Assembly (NCBI RefSeq): GCF_030812295.1 | Contig: NZ_JAUSSK010000002.1 | Location: forward strand, 496,001-560,000 | Reading direction: 5' to 3' | Origin: Luteibacter jiangsuensis | GTDB taxonomy: Bacteria > Pseudomonadota > Gammaproteobacteria > Xanthomonadales > Rhodanobacteraceae | Length of the DNA stretch: 64,000 bases | Part shown: positions 46,200 through 53,920 of the stretch, piece by piece | Position numbering within the stretch: position 1 is the stretch's first letter | Layout of the letters: every line of letters begins with the position of its first letter | Position numbers and translations under genes: made by a program | The notes under the pieces: generated by a model | Told to the model about the DNA's origin: nothing | Seen by the model: the letters and a program-made list of their open reading frames with translations, nothing else | The model's database searches: none

Positions 46200-47002
46200 A
46201 GCGTTCCCTGAAGAAGACGGTTCGTTACGTACTGCTCGGCATCGCCGGCTTGCTCGTGCTGGCTTTGCTCGCCTGGCATCCGTGGACGCGCGCCTCGATG
46301 GAAAAGTCCACCGTGGAGCTGCCCGCACTGAAGGCCGCACCCGCTGGCGAGGAAGACCTCCTGGTGGTGATCTACTCAGGCGACGGTGGTTGGTGGGACC
46401 TCGACCAGCGCCTCGGGGCCGTATTCACACAGCGTGGCATCCCCGTCGCGGGGGTGAGCACGTTCAAGTATTTCTGGCGCTATCGCTCACCGGAAGAATC
46501 CGCGCACGACCTGGACGGCCTGCTCGATCGTTACACCCTTCAGTGGAACAAGCGCCGCGTGCTGCTGGTCGGCTACTCGTTCGGCGCCGATGTGCTGCCG
46601 ACGATCGTTGGCAAGCTGCGTCCTGACAATCGCGACAGGCTCAGTCAGCTCGTCCTGCTCTCGGCCAGCCGCGATGTGAACTTCGAGATCGAGCTCGAGG
46701 GTTACATGCAGCAGGGCTGGTGGACCACGCACACGCACAACTTCCTGCAATGGCTGAACCCGGTGGTGCACACCGACGCCATTCCGCCTATCGCGGCCCT
46801 TGGCGGACGTCCACCCATGGCCTGCTACTACGGCGCGGAGGACGCGGACGACAGCGGTTGCACCGATCGCCGGCTGCCGGCCTTCGTCACCGTGTACAAG
46901 AAGCCCGGTTCGCACCATTTCGACGAAGACTACGAAAAGCTCGCCACCGAATTGATCCAGCGCATGCCCGGACACCTTCCGGAGGTCTCGACACCGCCTT
47001 AA
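46196..47002 (+). CDS. virJ: VirJ/AcvB-family alpha/beta hydrolase, probable lysyl-PG hydrolase
   Basis: 268 residues: an N-terminal signal-anchor helix (11-28) then one VirJ domain. The nucleophile Ser128 lies in GYSFGAD, an Asp/His pair probably in the late half (PGSHHFDEDY). Agrobacterium AcvB, whose second half is this domain, hydrolyses lysyl-phosphatidylglycerol in the periplasm and is cotranscribed with the lysyl-PG synthase lpiA. Here the GTG start overlaps the mprF stop by four bases, an independent sign of the same partnership. This gives reversible control of envelope charge. Confidence 0.88.
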   Translation: MKRSLKKTVRYVLLGIAGLLVLALLAWHPWTRASMEKSTVELPALKAAPAGEEDLLVVIYSGDGGWWDLDQRLGAVFTQRGIPVAGVSTFKYFWRYRSPEESAHDLDGLLDRYTLQWNKRRVLLVGYSFGADVLPTIVGKLRPDNRDRLSQLVLLSASRDVNFEIELEGYMQQGWWTTHTHNFLQWLNPVVHTDAIPPIAALGGRPPMACYYGAEDADDSGCTDRRLPAFVTVYKKPGSHHFDEDYEKLATELIQRMPGHLPEVSTPP

Positions 47003-47124
47003 CGAAAATCCCGGGTTCGATGACGTGAAGGCGTGTCACGAAACATTCACGGCCGCGCCACCAGAAATTTCCTCTTTTCCGCTCAACCTGTCGGTCCGGG
47101 CGGAAAGAAAAGCAGGAGATGGCC

Positions 47125-47298
47125 ATGCATCGAGAGCCAGGAAAACGCGATTACGGATCGTCCGACTGCGCAGCCTTGCGGAGTCTGGCCAGCCGTGGCG
47201 TGAGCGTGCCGCAATCGGCCCCGAAACCGCCCCCGCGTCCCGTTCACACGGAGCGTCCGCGTCATGAACAGCGGCGCGAGACCCGCATCCCAGCCTGA
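47125..47298 (+). CDS. Candidate small protein of 57 residues
   Basis: ATG at 47125 with AGGAG seven bases upstream (an in-frame ATG at 47119 touches the ribosome site and is a weaker start). The product is Arg/Pro/Ser-rich (RSLASRGVSVPQSAPKPPPR), hydrophilic, without a signal peptide or membrane helix. No homology recognised. In this gap (47003-47809), between mprF-virJ and nadV, there is no other plausible coding frame. Codon use is Arg- and Pro-heavy as expected of chance ORFs in GC-rich DNA, so it may be spurious. Confidence 0.3.
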   Translation: MHREPGKRDYGSSDCAALRSLASRGVSVPQSAPKPPPRPVHTERPRHEQRRETRIPA

Positions 47299-47331
47299 AC
47301 GTAAGGGTTCGCTGAGGCCTGCCGAGGCAAA

Positions 47332-47362
47332 TTGGCACTAATTTTAAGAATCCTCCTATATC
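47332..47362 (+). promoter_or_regulatory. Putative sigma70 promoter of the RNA candidate
   Basis: TTGGCA (47332-47337) and TATATC (47357-47362) with a 19-base spacer, in the only AT-rich stretch (ACTAATTTTAAGAATCC) of this gap. The spacer is slightly long. Transcription would begin near 47369. Confidence 0.45.
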
Positions 47363-47368
47363 CGTCGT

Positions 47369-47606
47369 CGGTCGACCTACGCAACATTAGGTCCGTGCCC
47401 CGCCCGGCTGTCGGGCAGGGCGAACGAATCGCCGATGACCGATCCGACGGCAGGATGCCGTCCGTCCCTAGCGCCAGGATCGATCCCCCCCTTCATCGGC
47501 GGTAACGCCGCGCCGGCTTTGCCGGGCCGCGTTCGGGTGGCCACGGCCACCAGACCAAGGGACGGTCGCCATGGCCCTCCGCGTGAGCGTGAGGGCCATG
47601 TTTTTT
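47369..47606 (+). ncRNA. Candidate structured small RNA
   Basis: An orphan transcript of about 240 bases inferred from a promoter-like sequence at 47332 and a strong terminator at 47570. Inside are stable stems: GCCCG/CGGGC (47402-47416), GACGGC/GCCGTC (47446-47462), CCGGC/GCCGG (47513-47525), GGTGGC/GCCACC (47536-47551), and a long-range 8-bp pair CCGTCCCT (47462-47469) / AGGGACGG (47558-47565). No gene follows on this strand, so it is not a riboswitch of a downstream gene. I do not recognise the family; it is not 6S, tmRNA, SRP or RNase P RNA. Confidence 0.4.
47570..47606 (+). terminator. Intrinsic terminator ending the RNA candidate
   Basis: 10-bp stem CATGGCCCTC / GAGGGCCATG with an 11-base loop and six Ts. 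No gene ends on this strand for more than 560 bases before it, which implies an unannotated transcript upstream. Confidence 0.88.
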
Positions 47607-47615
47607 CCGGATCCG

Positions 47616-47710
47616 GTGAAAGCCGGCCCCGGTGCAGCCCCGGCCTGATGAAAGCCGACCCTGGCGGAGCCCCGGCATGGTGAAAGCCGCCCTGGTGAAA
47701 GCCAACCTTT
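47616..47710. repeat. Tandem repeat with 16-base period, REP-related
   Basis: Six imperfect copies starting at 47616, 47632, 47648, 47664, 47680 and 47695 (steps 16, 16, 16, 16, 15). Odd copies read GTGAAAGCCGGCCCCG-like, even ones GYGNAGCCCCGGCNTG. GTGAAAGCCGACCCTG matches the REP 5' half GTGGGAGCCGACCTTG at 13 of 16 positions, and the array runs straight into a complete REP. Confidence 0.75.
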
Positions 47711-47790
47711 GGGGGAGCCGACCTTGTCGGCGATCCCGCGGCAGCGGACCAGGGTGAGGCAAGCCCCATCGCCGCTGAAGCGGCTCCCAC
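47711..47790. repeat. REP pair (REPIN-like) next to nadV
   Basis: GGGGGAGCCGACCTTGTCGG at 47711 and an inverted copy (CCGCTGAAGCGGCTCCCAC) ending at 47790. They end 20 bases from the 3' end of nadV. Confidence 0.9.
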
Positions 47791-47809
47791 AAAGGCAAAG
47801 GCGGTTCCG

Positions 47810-49246
47810 TCAGCGGCCCGCGGCAGCCCTTTCCCGCACTTCGGCGAACGACCATTCGCGTTTCAGTTCTCCGTTTTCCCACACCGTCTGCATGACTTCT
47901 TCCCAACTGGGTTCGATCGCGTCGGCCGGGAGCGACACGGCATCGCCGGGTAGCGGCACGGTGCGGTAGCTACCGTATTCGCGATGGCGCAGGAGGGTCA
48001 TCCGCCCGCGCTTGGACAGCTTGCCCTGGTCGGTGACCGGGTCCTTCCATACATCGCGCCACGTGCCGTCGATGCGGGCCGCCGAGCACTTCAGCGCGAA
48101 CTTCTGGGTGTCGCGGGTGAGCTTCTGCAAGAGCGCGCCACCCATGCCGAAGGCGAGGTTGTCGGCGGCGTAACCGGCGGCGGTGATGCGCTCGAGGATG
48201 GCTCGGATACTCTCCGGGTTCACGCCGTCACCCTGGATCACGCGGACGTGATTGAGTACGCGATAGCCCTTGCCATTCACGGTGCTGCCGAAGGCTTCGT
48301 TCAACAGGCTTACGCAACGGTGCACCACTTCCACCGGATCGCCGGAGTCCGGTCGCACGACCACGGTGGCGCCCGAGGCGATGACTTCGTCGCGAAGTGT
48401 CTTGCCCCAGTGTTCGACGATGGCTTGGTAGATGTCGTAGCTGTCCGATACCACCGCCACCAACGATCCGGGACGCGCGAAGCGGCGAAGCATGTTGCGA
48501 TACGCGTCGACTTCGTGTTCCTTGCCCCAACTGGTAATCGTGCTGTGCTCGGCGGCGGGGATCGAATAGCCGGCCATGGCCTCGCCGTAGTACGTGCGCG
48601 CGGCGAGCACCCCCGAGACGGTGTCGGTACCGAGGAAGTTGACCAGATGGGCCATGCCGCCGAGGCCGGCGGATTCCGCGCTCGATACGCCGCGGGCACC
48701 GAAGTCGTGCAGCTTGAAGGGAATCTGGCCTGCCGGATCGTCGGAGGTGCGTTCGAGGTACTGCAGGATCGTCCGACGGGCCTGCCAGCTGGTCGTCGCG
48801 ACCGTTACCGGATACCAAAGGCGCAACAGCAGCGTTTCCAGGTACGAAGGCAGCCAGAAGGCTTTCGGGTCCGTGGATTCGATCGTGACCAGCACCTGGT
48901 GCGTCGGCACCACGCTGCCTTCGGAAACGGCGCGCACGCGCACCGGGAGGCGGCCGCCGTGCGTGTCGACGATATGGCGCCAGCCTTCCTCGTTGAAGGG
49001 TTCGCCGTGGGCGGCGAAGAAGTCGCGCGCCTCGTCGACATCGGCGTGCGTGACGGGGCGGCCGAGTCGCGCCTTCAGGACGGCCTGGAGGCCGAAGAAC
49101 ACCGTGCTCTCATAGGTTCCGCCTCGTGATTCCACATAGAAGAACGTGGCATCGGTGCCTGGCGGATATTGCAGCCAGTGGCTTGCCTTGTAGCTGTCGG
49201 TGTCGAGGATGGGATTGTCGAGATAGGGGGTGCCGTGGGTCGTCAT
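47810..49246 (-). CDS. nadV: Nicotinamide phosphoribosyltransferase
   Basis: NAD salvage enzyme that joins nicotinamide and PRPP to NMN. 478 residues, the NAMPT/NadV length, longer than nicotinate PRTases. Diagnostic parts are NPILDTDSYKASHWLQYPPG, FHDFGARG-like KLHDFGARGVSS, AEHSTITSWGKEHEVDAYRN, RPDSGDPVEVV and the phosphate loop GDGVNPESI. Start at ATG 49246 (MTTHGTPYLDNPI). Lies 25 bases after the pirin gene on the same strand, a probable operon. No NMN adenylyltransferase is adjacent. Confidence 0.92.
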   Translation of the reverse strand: MTTHGTPYLDNPILDTDSYKASHWLQYPPGTDATFFYVESRGGTYESTVFFGLQAVLKARLGRPVTHADVDEARDFFAAHGEPFNEEGWRHIVDTHGGRLPVRVRAVSEGSVVPTHQVLVTIESTDPKAFWLPSYLETLLLRLWYPVTVATTSWQARRTILQYLERTSDDPAGQIPFKLHDFGARGVSSAESAGLGGMAHLVNFLGTDTVSGVLAARTYYGEAMAGYSIPAAEHSTITSWGKEHEVDAYRNMLRRFARPGSLVAVVSDSYDIYQAIVEHWGKTLRDEVIASGATVVVRPDSGDPVEVVHRCVSLLNEAFGSTVNGKGYRVLNHVRVIQGDGVNPESIRAILERITAAGYAADNLAFGMGGALLQKLTRDTQKFALKCSAARIDGTWRDVWKDPVTDQGKLSKRGRMTLLRHREYGSYRTVPLPGDAVSLPADAIEPSWEEVMQTVWENGELKREWSFAEVRERAAAGR

Positions 49247-49271
49247 GACCCACAGCATACCCCTCGCTTCA

Positions 49272-49973
49272 TCAGGCGGCGGTGTCGACGAGCACCAGTT
49301 CCGCGTCGCTCGTGGCGGTGATGCGCAATGCCGTCTCGTCGCGGATCGCGGCGCCATCGCCCTTGTCCAGCGCGATACCGTTGACCACGACCGAACCGGC
49401 TGCCGGGACCATGTAGGCGTAACGGCCGGGAGCGAGCGGGTATTCCACCGTCTCGCCGGCCTTCACGCTGGCGCCCAGCACGCGGGCGTCGGTACGGATC
49501 GGCAGTGCGTCTTCATCGCCGGCGATGCCACTGGCCAGGGTGACGAAGCGTCCCGAGCGTTCGCCCTTCGGGAACGGACGGGTACCCCAGGCCGGCGCGT
49601 CGCGCTTGCCATCCGGAATGATCCAGATCTGGAAGATCCGGGTGGCGTCCGGCTCGGCGTTGTACTCGGCGTGGCGAATGCCGGTGCCGGCGCTCATCAC
49701 CTGCACGTCGCCCGCTTCGGTGCGGCCCTTGTTGCCCAGGCTGTCCTCATGGGTGATGGCTCCCTCGCGAACATAGGTGATGATTTCCATGTCCGAATGC
49801 GGGTGCGGCGGGAAGCCCGTGCCGGCGGCGATGGTGTCGTCGTTCCAGACGCGGAGCGCGCCCCACCCCATGCGCTTGGGATCGTGGTACGAGGCGAACG
49901 AGAAGTGGTGTTTGGCGTCGAGCCAGCCGTGGTTGGCACCGCCAAGACTGGTGAAGCGGCGGACGTCGATCAT
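49272..49973 (-). CDS. Pirin family protein (redox-type cupin)
   Basis: Bicupin of 233 residues. The metal site is intact: His57 and His59 in PPHPHSDMEIITY, His101 and Glu103 in GIRHAEYN. Related YhhW of E. coli cleaves quercetin; other pirins are redox sensors or bind transcription factors. Start at ATG 49973 with GGGGGAG in front. First gene of a probable pirin-nadV unit, divergent from an LLM flavoenzyme. Confidence 0.9.
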   Translation of the reverse strand: MIDVRRFTSLGGANHGWLDAKHHFSFASYHDPKRMGWGALRVWNDDTIAAGTGFPPHPHSDMEIITYVREGAITHEDSLGNKGRTEAGDVQVMSAGTGIRHAEYNAEPDATRIFQIWIIPDGKRDAPAWGTRPFPKGERSGRFVTLASGIAGDEDALPIRTDARVLGASVKAGETVEYPLAPGRYAYMVPAAGSVVVNGIALDKGDGAAIRDETALRITATSDAELVLVDTAA

Positions 49974-50008
49974 GTCGTGCTCCCCCGGGAATACCGGACT
50001 GGATGAGT

Positions 50009-50037
50009 GGATGGGTGTATTTTCCTCCGACCCATCC
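50009..50037. promoter_or_regulatory. Inverted repeat in the pirin/LLM divergent region
   Basis: GGATGGGT and ACCCATCC, 8-bp perfect arms, 13 bases apart, in the 195-base space between two divergent redox genes. Could be an operator for a shared regulator (centre-to-centre of arms is 21 bases, two helical turns) or a leader hairpin. Confidence 0.4.
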
Positions 50038-50168
50038 GCCGTGGAGCATCGCTTTCCGGAACGGATTGTTTCCTCGAAAGCGCCTTGCAGGGTTGCAAAC
50101 GAAACCCCTGCGCCCATGTGGGACGAATCGGCGGTGCCACGCCGCCTCCCCTTGCGAGGTATTCCCGA

Positions 50169-51176
50169 ATGATCCCGTTCTCGGTGCTCGACCTTTCCCC
50201 CGTCCCCCGTGGATCGACGCCCGGCGAATCGCTGCGCAACTCGCGCGACCTGGCCCGCCACGCGGAGGCTCTGGGTTTCCATCGCTACTGGCTCGCCGAG
50301 CACCACAACATGACGGGTATCGCCAGCGCGGCCACGTCGGTGGTCATCGGGTACATCGCCGAGGGCACCAGCACGATCCGCGTCGGCTCCGGCGGCATCA
50401 TGCTGCCCAACCACGCACCCCTGGTGATCGCCGAGCAGTTCGGCACCCTCGCCTCGCTGTATCCGGGCCGCATCGACCTGGGCCTGGGACGGGCACCGGG
50501 AACCGACCAGGGCACGGCTCGCGCGTTGCGCCGATCGCTCGGCCCCAGCGACGACCGCTTCCCCGACGACGTGCAGGAGCTGCAATTCTTCCTCGGGCCG
50601 CCGCAACCCGGACAGACCGTGCGTGCGGTGCCGGGCATGGATACCAACGTGCCTATCTGGCTGCTCGGCTCCAGTCTGTTCAGCGCGCGGCTGGCGGCGG
50701 AGCTGGGCTTGCCGTTCGCCTTCGCCTCGCACTTCGCGCCGGATCTGATGATGAAGGCGCTGGAGGTGTATCGGACGATGTTCAAGCCGTCCGACGTGCT
50801 GGACAAGCCCTATGCCATGCTCGGTATCAACGTGGTCGCCGCCGACACCGACGAGGAAGCGCGCCGCCTGTTCACCTCGCAACAGCAGGCCTTCTGGAAC
50901 CTGCGCCGTGGCGCGCCCGGCCAGTTGCCGCCACCGGTGAATTCGATGGAAGGTGTGTGGACGCCGATGGAGAAGGCCCAGGTGGACCACGCCTTGTCGT
51001 GTGCCGTGGTCGGCTCTCCCGGGACGGTGCGCGAAGGCCTTGCCGCGTTCATCGAACGCACCGGTGCCGACGAGTTGATCATCACCGCGCAGATCTTCGA
51101 CCACGAGGCGCGCAAGCGTTCCTACGCGATCGTCGCGGAGCAGCACGCGGAGCTGGCCCGCCGTACGGCGGCCTGA
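50169..51176 (+). CDS. LLM-class flavin-dependent oxidoreductase
   Basis: Luciferase-like monooxygenase fold, 335 residues, near the alkanal monooxygenase-like (MsnO8) group. Conserved: [27 protein letters not shown] (FMN site), [16 protein letters not shown]-like [13 protein letters not shown], and [20 protein letters not shown]. These enzymes oxidise unknown substrates using FMNH2 from a separate reductase. ATG at 50169 with GCGAGG upstream. Divergent from pirin; followed at 10 bases by a PIN gene, perhaps co-transcribed. Confidence 0.92.
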   Translation: MIPFSVLDLSPVPRGSTPGESLRNSRDLARHAEALGFHRYWLAEHHNMTGIASAATSVVIGYIAEGTSTIRVGSGGIMLPNHAPLVIAEQFGTLASLYPGRIDLGLGRAPGTDQGTARALRRSLGPSDDRFPDDVQELQFFLGPPQPGQTVRAVPGMDTNVPIWLLGSSLFSARLAAELGLPFAFASHFAPDLMMKALEVYRTMFKPSDVLDKPYAMLGINVVAADTDEEARRLFTSQQQAFWNLRRGAPGQLPPPVNSMEGVWTPMEKAQVDHALSCAVVGSPGTVREGLAAFIERTGADELIITAQIFDHEARKRSYAIVAEQHAELARRTAA

Positions 51177-51186
51177 GCCAGCCCCC

Positions 51187-51621
51187 GTGAGGGTCGTCCT
51201 CGATACCAACGTGTGCCTGGACGCCTTCGTCTTCGCCGATCCGCGCGCGGATCGGCTCGTCGCGGCGATGGCGGCTGGCGACGTCGAGGCGGTGACGCGT
51301 GCCGACTGCCGCGACGAGTGGCTCGCGGTGCTGCGCTACCCGGTGTTGAAACTGGACGAGGCGAGCATCGAGGCGGCCATCGCCCGGTTCGATGCCTCGG
51401 TCACGTTGATTTCGGTGCCGCTGGCGGCCATGTCCTTGCCACGCTGCCGCGATCCCGACGACCAGAAATTCCTCGAACTGGCCGCCGCCGCGGGCGCGGC
51501 GGTGGTGTTCTCGCGCGATGCCGAGGTGTTGCGCCTCGGCCGTCGCACCATGCGCGACGGCCTTTTCGCGATCATGAAACCCGAGGACTGGACCCTCAAT
51601 CCATCGGCACCAGCGCGATGA
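51187..51621 (+). CDS. PIN-domain protein, putative toxin-type RNase (COG1569), no antitoxin beside it
   Basis: 144 residues with a single PIN domain. Acidic metal-site residues can be placed in MRVVLDTNVCLDAF (Asp6), ADCRDEWLAVLR (Glu), CRDPDDQKFLELAA (Asp) and FSRDAEVL (Asp). COG1569 members are annotated as putative toxins, normally with a small antitoxin gene upstream; here the neighbour is the LLM oxidoreductase (10-base gap), so it could be a housekeeping RNase. GTG start at 51187 because the catalytic beta-strand begins directly. Its end overlaps the convergent gene by 26 bases. Confidence 0.82.
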   Translation: MRVVLDTNVCLDAFVFADPRADRLVAAMAAGDVEAVTRADCRDEWLAVLRYPVLKLDEASIEAAIARFDASVTLISVPLAAMSLPRCRDPDDQKFLELAAAAGAAVVFSRDAEVLRLGRRTMRDGLFAIMKPEDWTLNPSAPAR

Positions 51622-52243
51622 AGTTGCGCAGGCTGTAGTAGCGCTCGTGCTGCGGCCAATCCACCGACGCGATGGCCTTGTGGCCCGCCGCCCAGGGTTC
51701 GTTGTCGAGCAGCACCTCGACCTGGGTCTTGCCGTCGCCGACGTTGCCGTAGAACACGCGTATCCAATGCACGTCGGCCGTGAGCGGTGCCGTGGCGATG
51801 GCCGCTTCCAGCGCCGACAGACCGTCCTCCGGGATCTCCATCGGCGCGTCCTTCTCGCCGCGCAGCGTGAAGTCGCCGATGTAGAGGGTGAACCGGTGCA
51901 CACCGGCGACCAGCTCGCGGACAGCGAGCTTCTTCGCGTTCACCCTGTGCCAGCAGGCCGCCAGCACGACGTGGAAATCGTTACGTGCGAAACCGTCCAG
52001 AGCATCGCGGCATCCCGCCTTGCCGGCACCGATGCCGCCGAAGCTTTCCTCGATGGTGCGCTCCTCGTCGAGCACGATATCGATGTCGAGGCGGCCCATC
52101 CCGCCACCGGCGCCCTCGTGCCAGATGCCGCGAATGGCGGGGAAATCCTCGCCTTCGGTGAGCAGCCAGTCTTCGTCGGCTTCGAGTTCGACGCCATGCT
52201 CGGCGAAAAGGTCGATCAGGTGGTTCTGGATGAGACGGTCCAT
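51596..52243 (-). CDS. Conserved hypothetical protein, possibly DUF6348
   Basis: 215-residue acidic cytosolic protein, no signal peptide or helices in the membrane. It starts with DRLIQNHLIDLFAEHGVELE and has GRLDIDIVLDEERTIEESFGGIG in the middle; the C-terminus holds DVHWIRVFYGNVGDGKTQVEVLLDN. It resembles what I recall of the DUF6348 family, without experimental function. Convergent overlap (26 bases) with the PIN gene; the order PIN-DUF on opposite strands argues against a toxin-antitoxin pair. Confidence 0.7.
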   Translation of the reverse strand: MDRLIQNHLIDLFAEHGVELEADEDWLLTEGEDFPAIRGIWHEGAGGGMGRLDIDIVLDEERTIEESFGGIGAGKAGCRDALDGFARNDFHVVLAACWHRVNAKKLAVRELVAGVHRFTLYIGDFTLRGEKDAPMEIPEDGLSALEAAIATAPLTADVHWIRVFYGNVGDGKTQVEVLLDNEPWAAGHKAIASVDWPQHERYYSLRNFIALVPMD

Positions 52244-52269
52244 GGTTCGTCCGGTCTGGGGATGGGCGA

Positions 52270-53100
52270 TTATGCGTTGTCGGTCAGCTTACCGAGTGCG
52301 ACCGCGGCCGCGGGGTTCCGTTCCTTGGCGGCCGAGATGAAGTAGACGAAGACATCCCGCGCGGCCGCCCTGGAAGCGGCCGGCCCCACATGCGGCAGGT
52401 CGGCCGGGTCTCCTCCCTCTGCCCAGGTCGCTGCACGCTCCGCCCAGGCCTTGAGGTCCTTCGCCCGATAGCCGTCGGTTTCGCTCGATACGCTGCGCAT
52501 CAATCGTGCATAGACGAAGGGGCCGGTCAGGTCGGCCAGGGACGGATATTTCGGGGAATCGGTGAACACCGTCGCCACGCCTCGATCGCGTGCGAGTTCC
52601 AGCCAGCGCTCGTCCATGAAGCTGTCGTGGCGCACTTCCACGGCGTGGCGAAGGGCCACGCCGGCATGCGTCTCGGGCAGCAGGTCGAGGAAGCCGGCGA
52701 TATCGTCGGCGTCGAACTTTCGCGTGGGCAGGAACTGCCAGAGCAAGGGGCCGAGACGGTCGCCGAGGGCGACCGCACCGTCGAGAAAGCGGCCGATCCG
52801 CTCGCCGGTGGACGCGAGCGCCTTGGTCTGCACGATATGCCGTGGCGCCTTCACCGAGAACACGAAGCCTTCCGGGGTTTCGGCCGCCCATTTCTCGTAG
52901 GTCGAGGCGTCGGGCGAACGGTAGTAGGTGCCGTTGATCTCGATGGCCCGGACCTGGCGGCTCGCGTATTCCAGTTCGCGCTTCTGGACGAGTCCTTCCG
53001 GGTAGAACACGCCGCGCCAGGGTGGAAAGATCCAACCACCCATGCCGGTGCGGATGTGTCCCCGCCTGGGGGCTTTGCTGCTCGCGCGGTGGGTCGCCAT
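52270..53100 (-). CDS. DUF72 (YecE-like) protein
   Basis: 276 residues with a TIM-barrel-like DUF72 domain: IRTGMGGWIFPPWRGVFYPEGL, EINGTYYRSPDASTYEKWA, FLPTRKFDADDIAGFLDLLP, and VALRHAVEVRHDSFMDERWL. DUF72 proteins are found beside DNA repair and Fe-S genes, but no activity is proven. The ATG at 53100 (MATHRASSK) is preferred over 53163, which overlaps the promoter region of the response regulator. Divergent from the response regulator gene. Confidence 0.88.
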   Translation of the reverse strand: MATHRASSKAPRRGHIRTGMGGWIFPPWRGVFYPEGLVQKRELEYASRQVRAIEINGTYYRSPDASTYEKWAAETPEGFVFSVKAPRHIVQTKALASTGERIGRFLDGAVALGDRLGPLLWQFLPTRKFDADDIAGFLDLLPETHAGVALRHAVEVRHDSFMDERWLELARDRGVATVFTDSPKYPSLADLTGPFVYARLMRSVSSETDGYRAKDLKAWAERAATWAEGGDPADLPHVGPAASRAAARDVFVYFISAAKERNPAAAVALGKLTDNA

Positions 53101-53204
53101 GGGAACCGATGCTCGCAAGGATGAAGTGGAGGGTTCGTCTTTACATGCGGTGCGCCGCATCATTGCGCGATACTCGCCGTTTCCGAGTTTCCCGCGAGCC
53201 GACC

Positions 53205-53825
53205 ATGCCGTCCATCCGCATCATGACCGTCGACGACCATCCCCTCCTGCGCGAAGGCATCGCCGCCGTGATCGAGGGGCAGGAGGGACTGGAACTGGTG
53301 GCCGAGGCGAGTTCGGGCGAGGAAGCCATCGAACGTTATCGCACGCACCGCCCGGACCTCACGCTGATGGACCTGCAGATGCCCGGCATCGGCGGGATCG
53401 CGGCCATCGAGGCCATTCGCGCCGAGTTCGCCGACGCCCGCATCCTCGTGCTCACGACATATCGCGGCGACGTACAGGCGCTGCGTGCGTTCCGTGCCGG
53501 CGCGCAGGGCTACCTGCTGAAGAGCGAACTGCGCAAGGACATGTTGGTCACCATCCGCCAGATCATGGAAGGAAAGCGCCGCGTACCCGAGGAAATCGCG
53601 CAGGAAATGGCCGGCCACGCGGATGACGACGAACTCACGCCGCGCGAAACCCAGGTGCTCACCCATGTCGCCCGTGGCGAGGCCAACCGCGATGTCGCCA
53701 CGGCCCTCGGTATCGCCGAGGAAACGGTGAAGGCGCACATGAAGAGCATCCTGGCCAAACTGCAGGCGAACGATCGCACGCACGCCGTCGCCATCGCCCT
53801 GCGCCGGGGCATCATCGAGCTCTGA
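53205..53825 (+). CDS. NarL/FixJ-family response regulator (orphan)
   Basis: 206 residues: receiver domain with Asp10-Asp11, phosphorylation Asp56 in LTLMDLQMPG, Thr in VLTTYRGD and Lys in YLLKSE; then a LuxR-type HTH (LTPRETQVLTHVARGEANRD, EETVKAHMKSILAKLQANDR). Typical NarL length. No histidine kinase adjacent, so its partner is elsewhere. ATG 53205 gives MPSIRIMTVDDHP; the upstream extension is not receiver-like. Confidence 0.94.
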   Translation: MPSIRIMTVDDHPLLREGIAAVIEGQEGLELVAEASSGEEAIERYRTHRPDLTLMDLQMPGIGGIAAIEAIRAEFADARILVLTTYRGDVQALRAFRAGAQGYLLKSELRKDMLVTIRQIMEGKRRVPEEIAQEMAGHADDDELTPRETQVLTHVARGEANRDVATALGIAEETVKAHMKSILAKLQANDRTHAVAIALRRGIIEL

Positions 53826-53920
53826 ACCCGGTGCCCGAGCGCGCGATCGACGAGAGGTCATCGTCGGTGGGCTCCGGACATGCGTTTCGCCGGGCCGGTC
53901 GAACCGGTGTGACGGCGGGG

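Noticed and set aside
47369-47606. 6S RNA, SRP RNA, tmRNA or RNase P RNA at this locus
   Set aside because: None of their conserved cores is visible, and gene neighbours do not match.
47435-47906. Short frames on both strands in the gap before nadV
   Set aside because: They run through the terminator, the tandem array and REPs; no ribosome sites and repeat-driven composition.
51187-52243. PIN gene and the convergent hypothetical as a toxin-antitoxin pair
   Set aside because: They are on opposite strands with overlapping 3' ends, and the hypothetical is too large and not DNA-binding in character.
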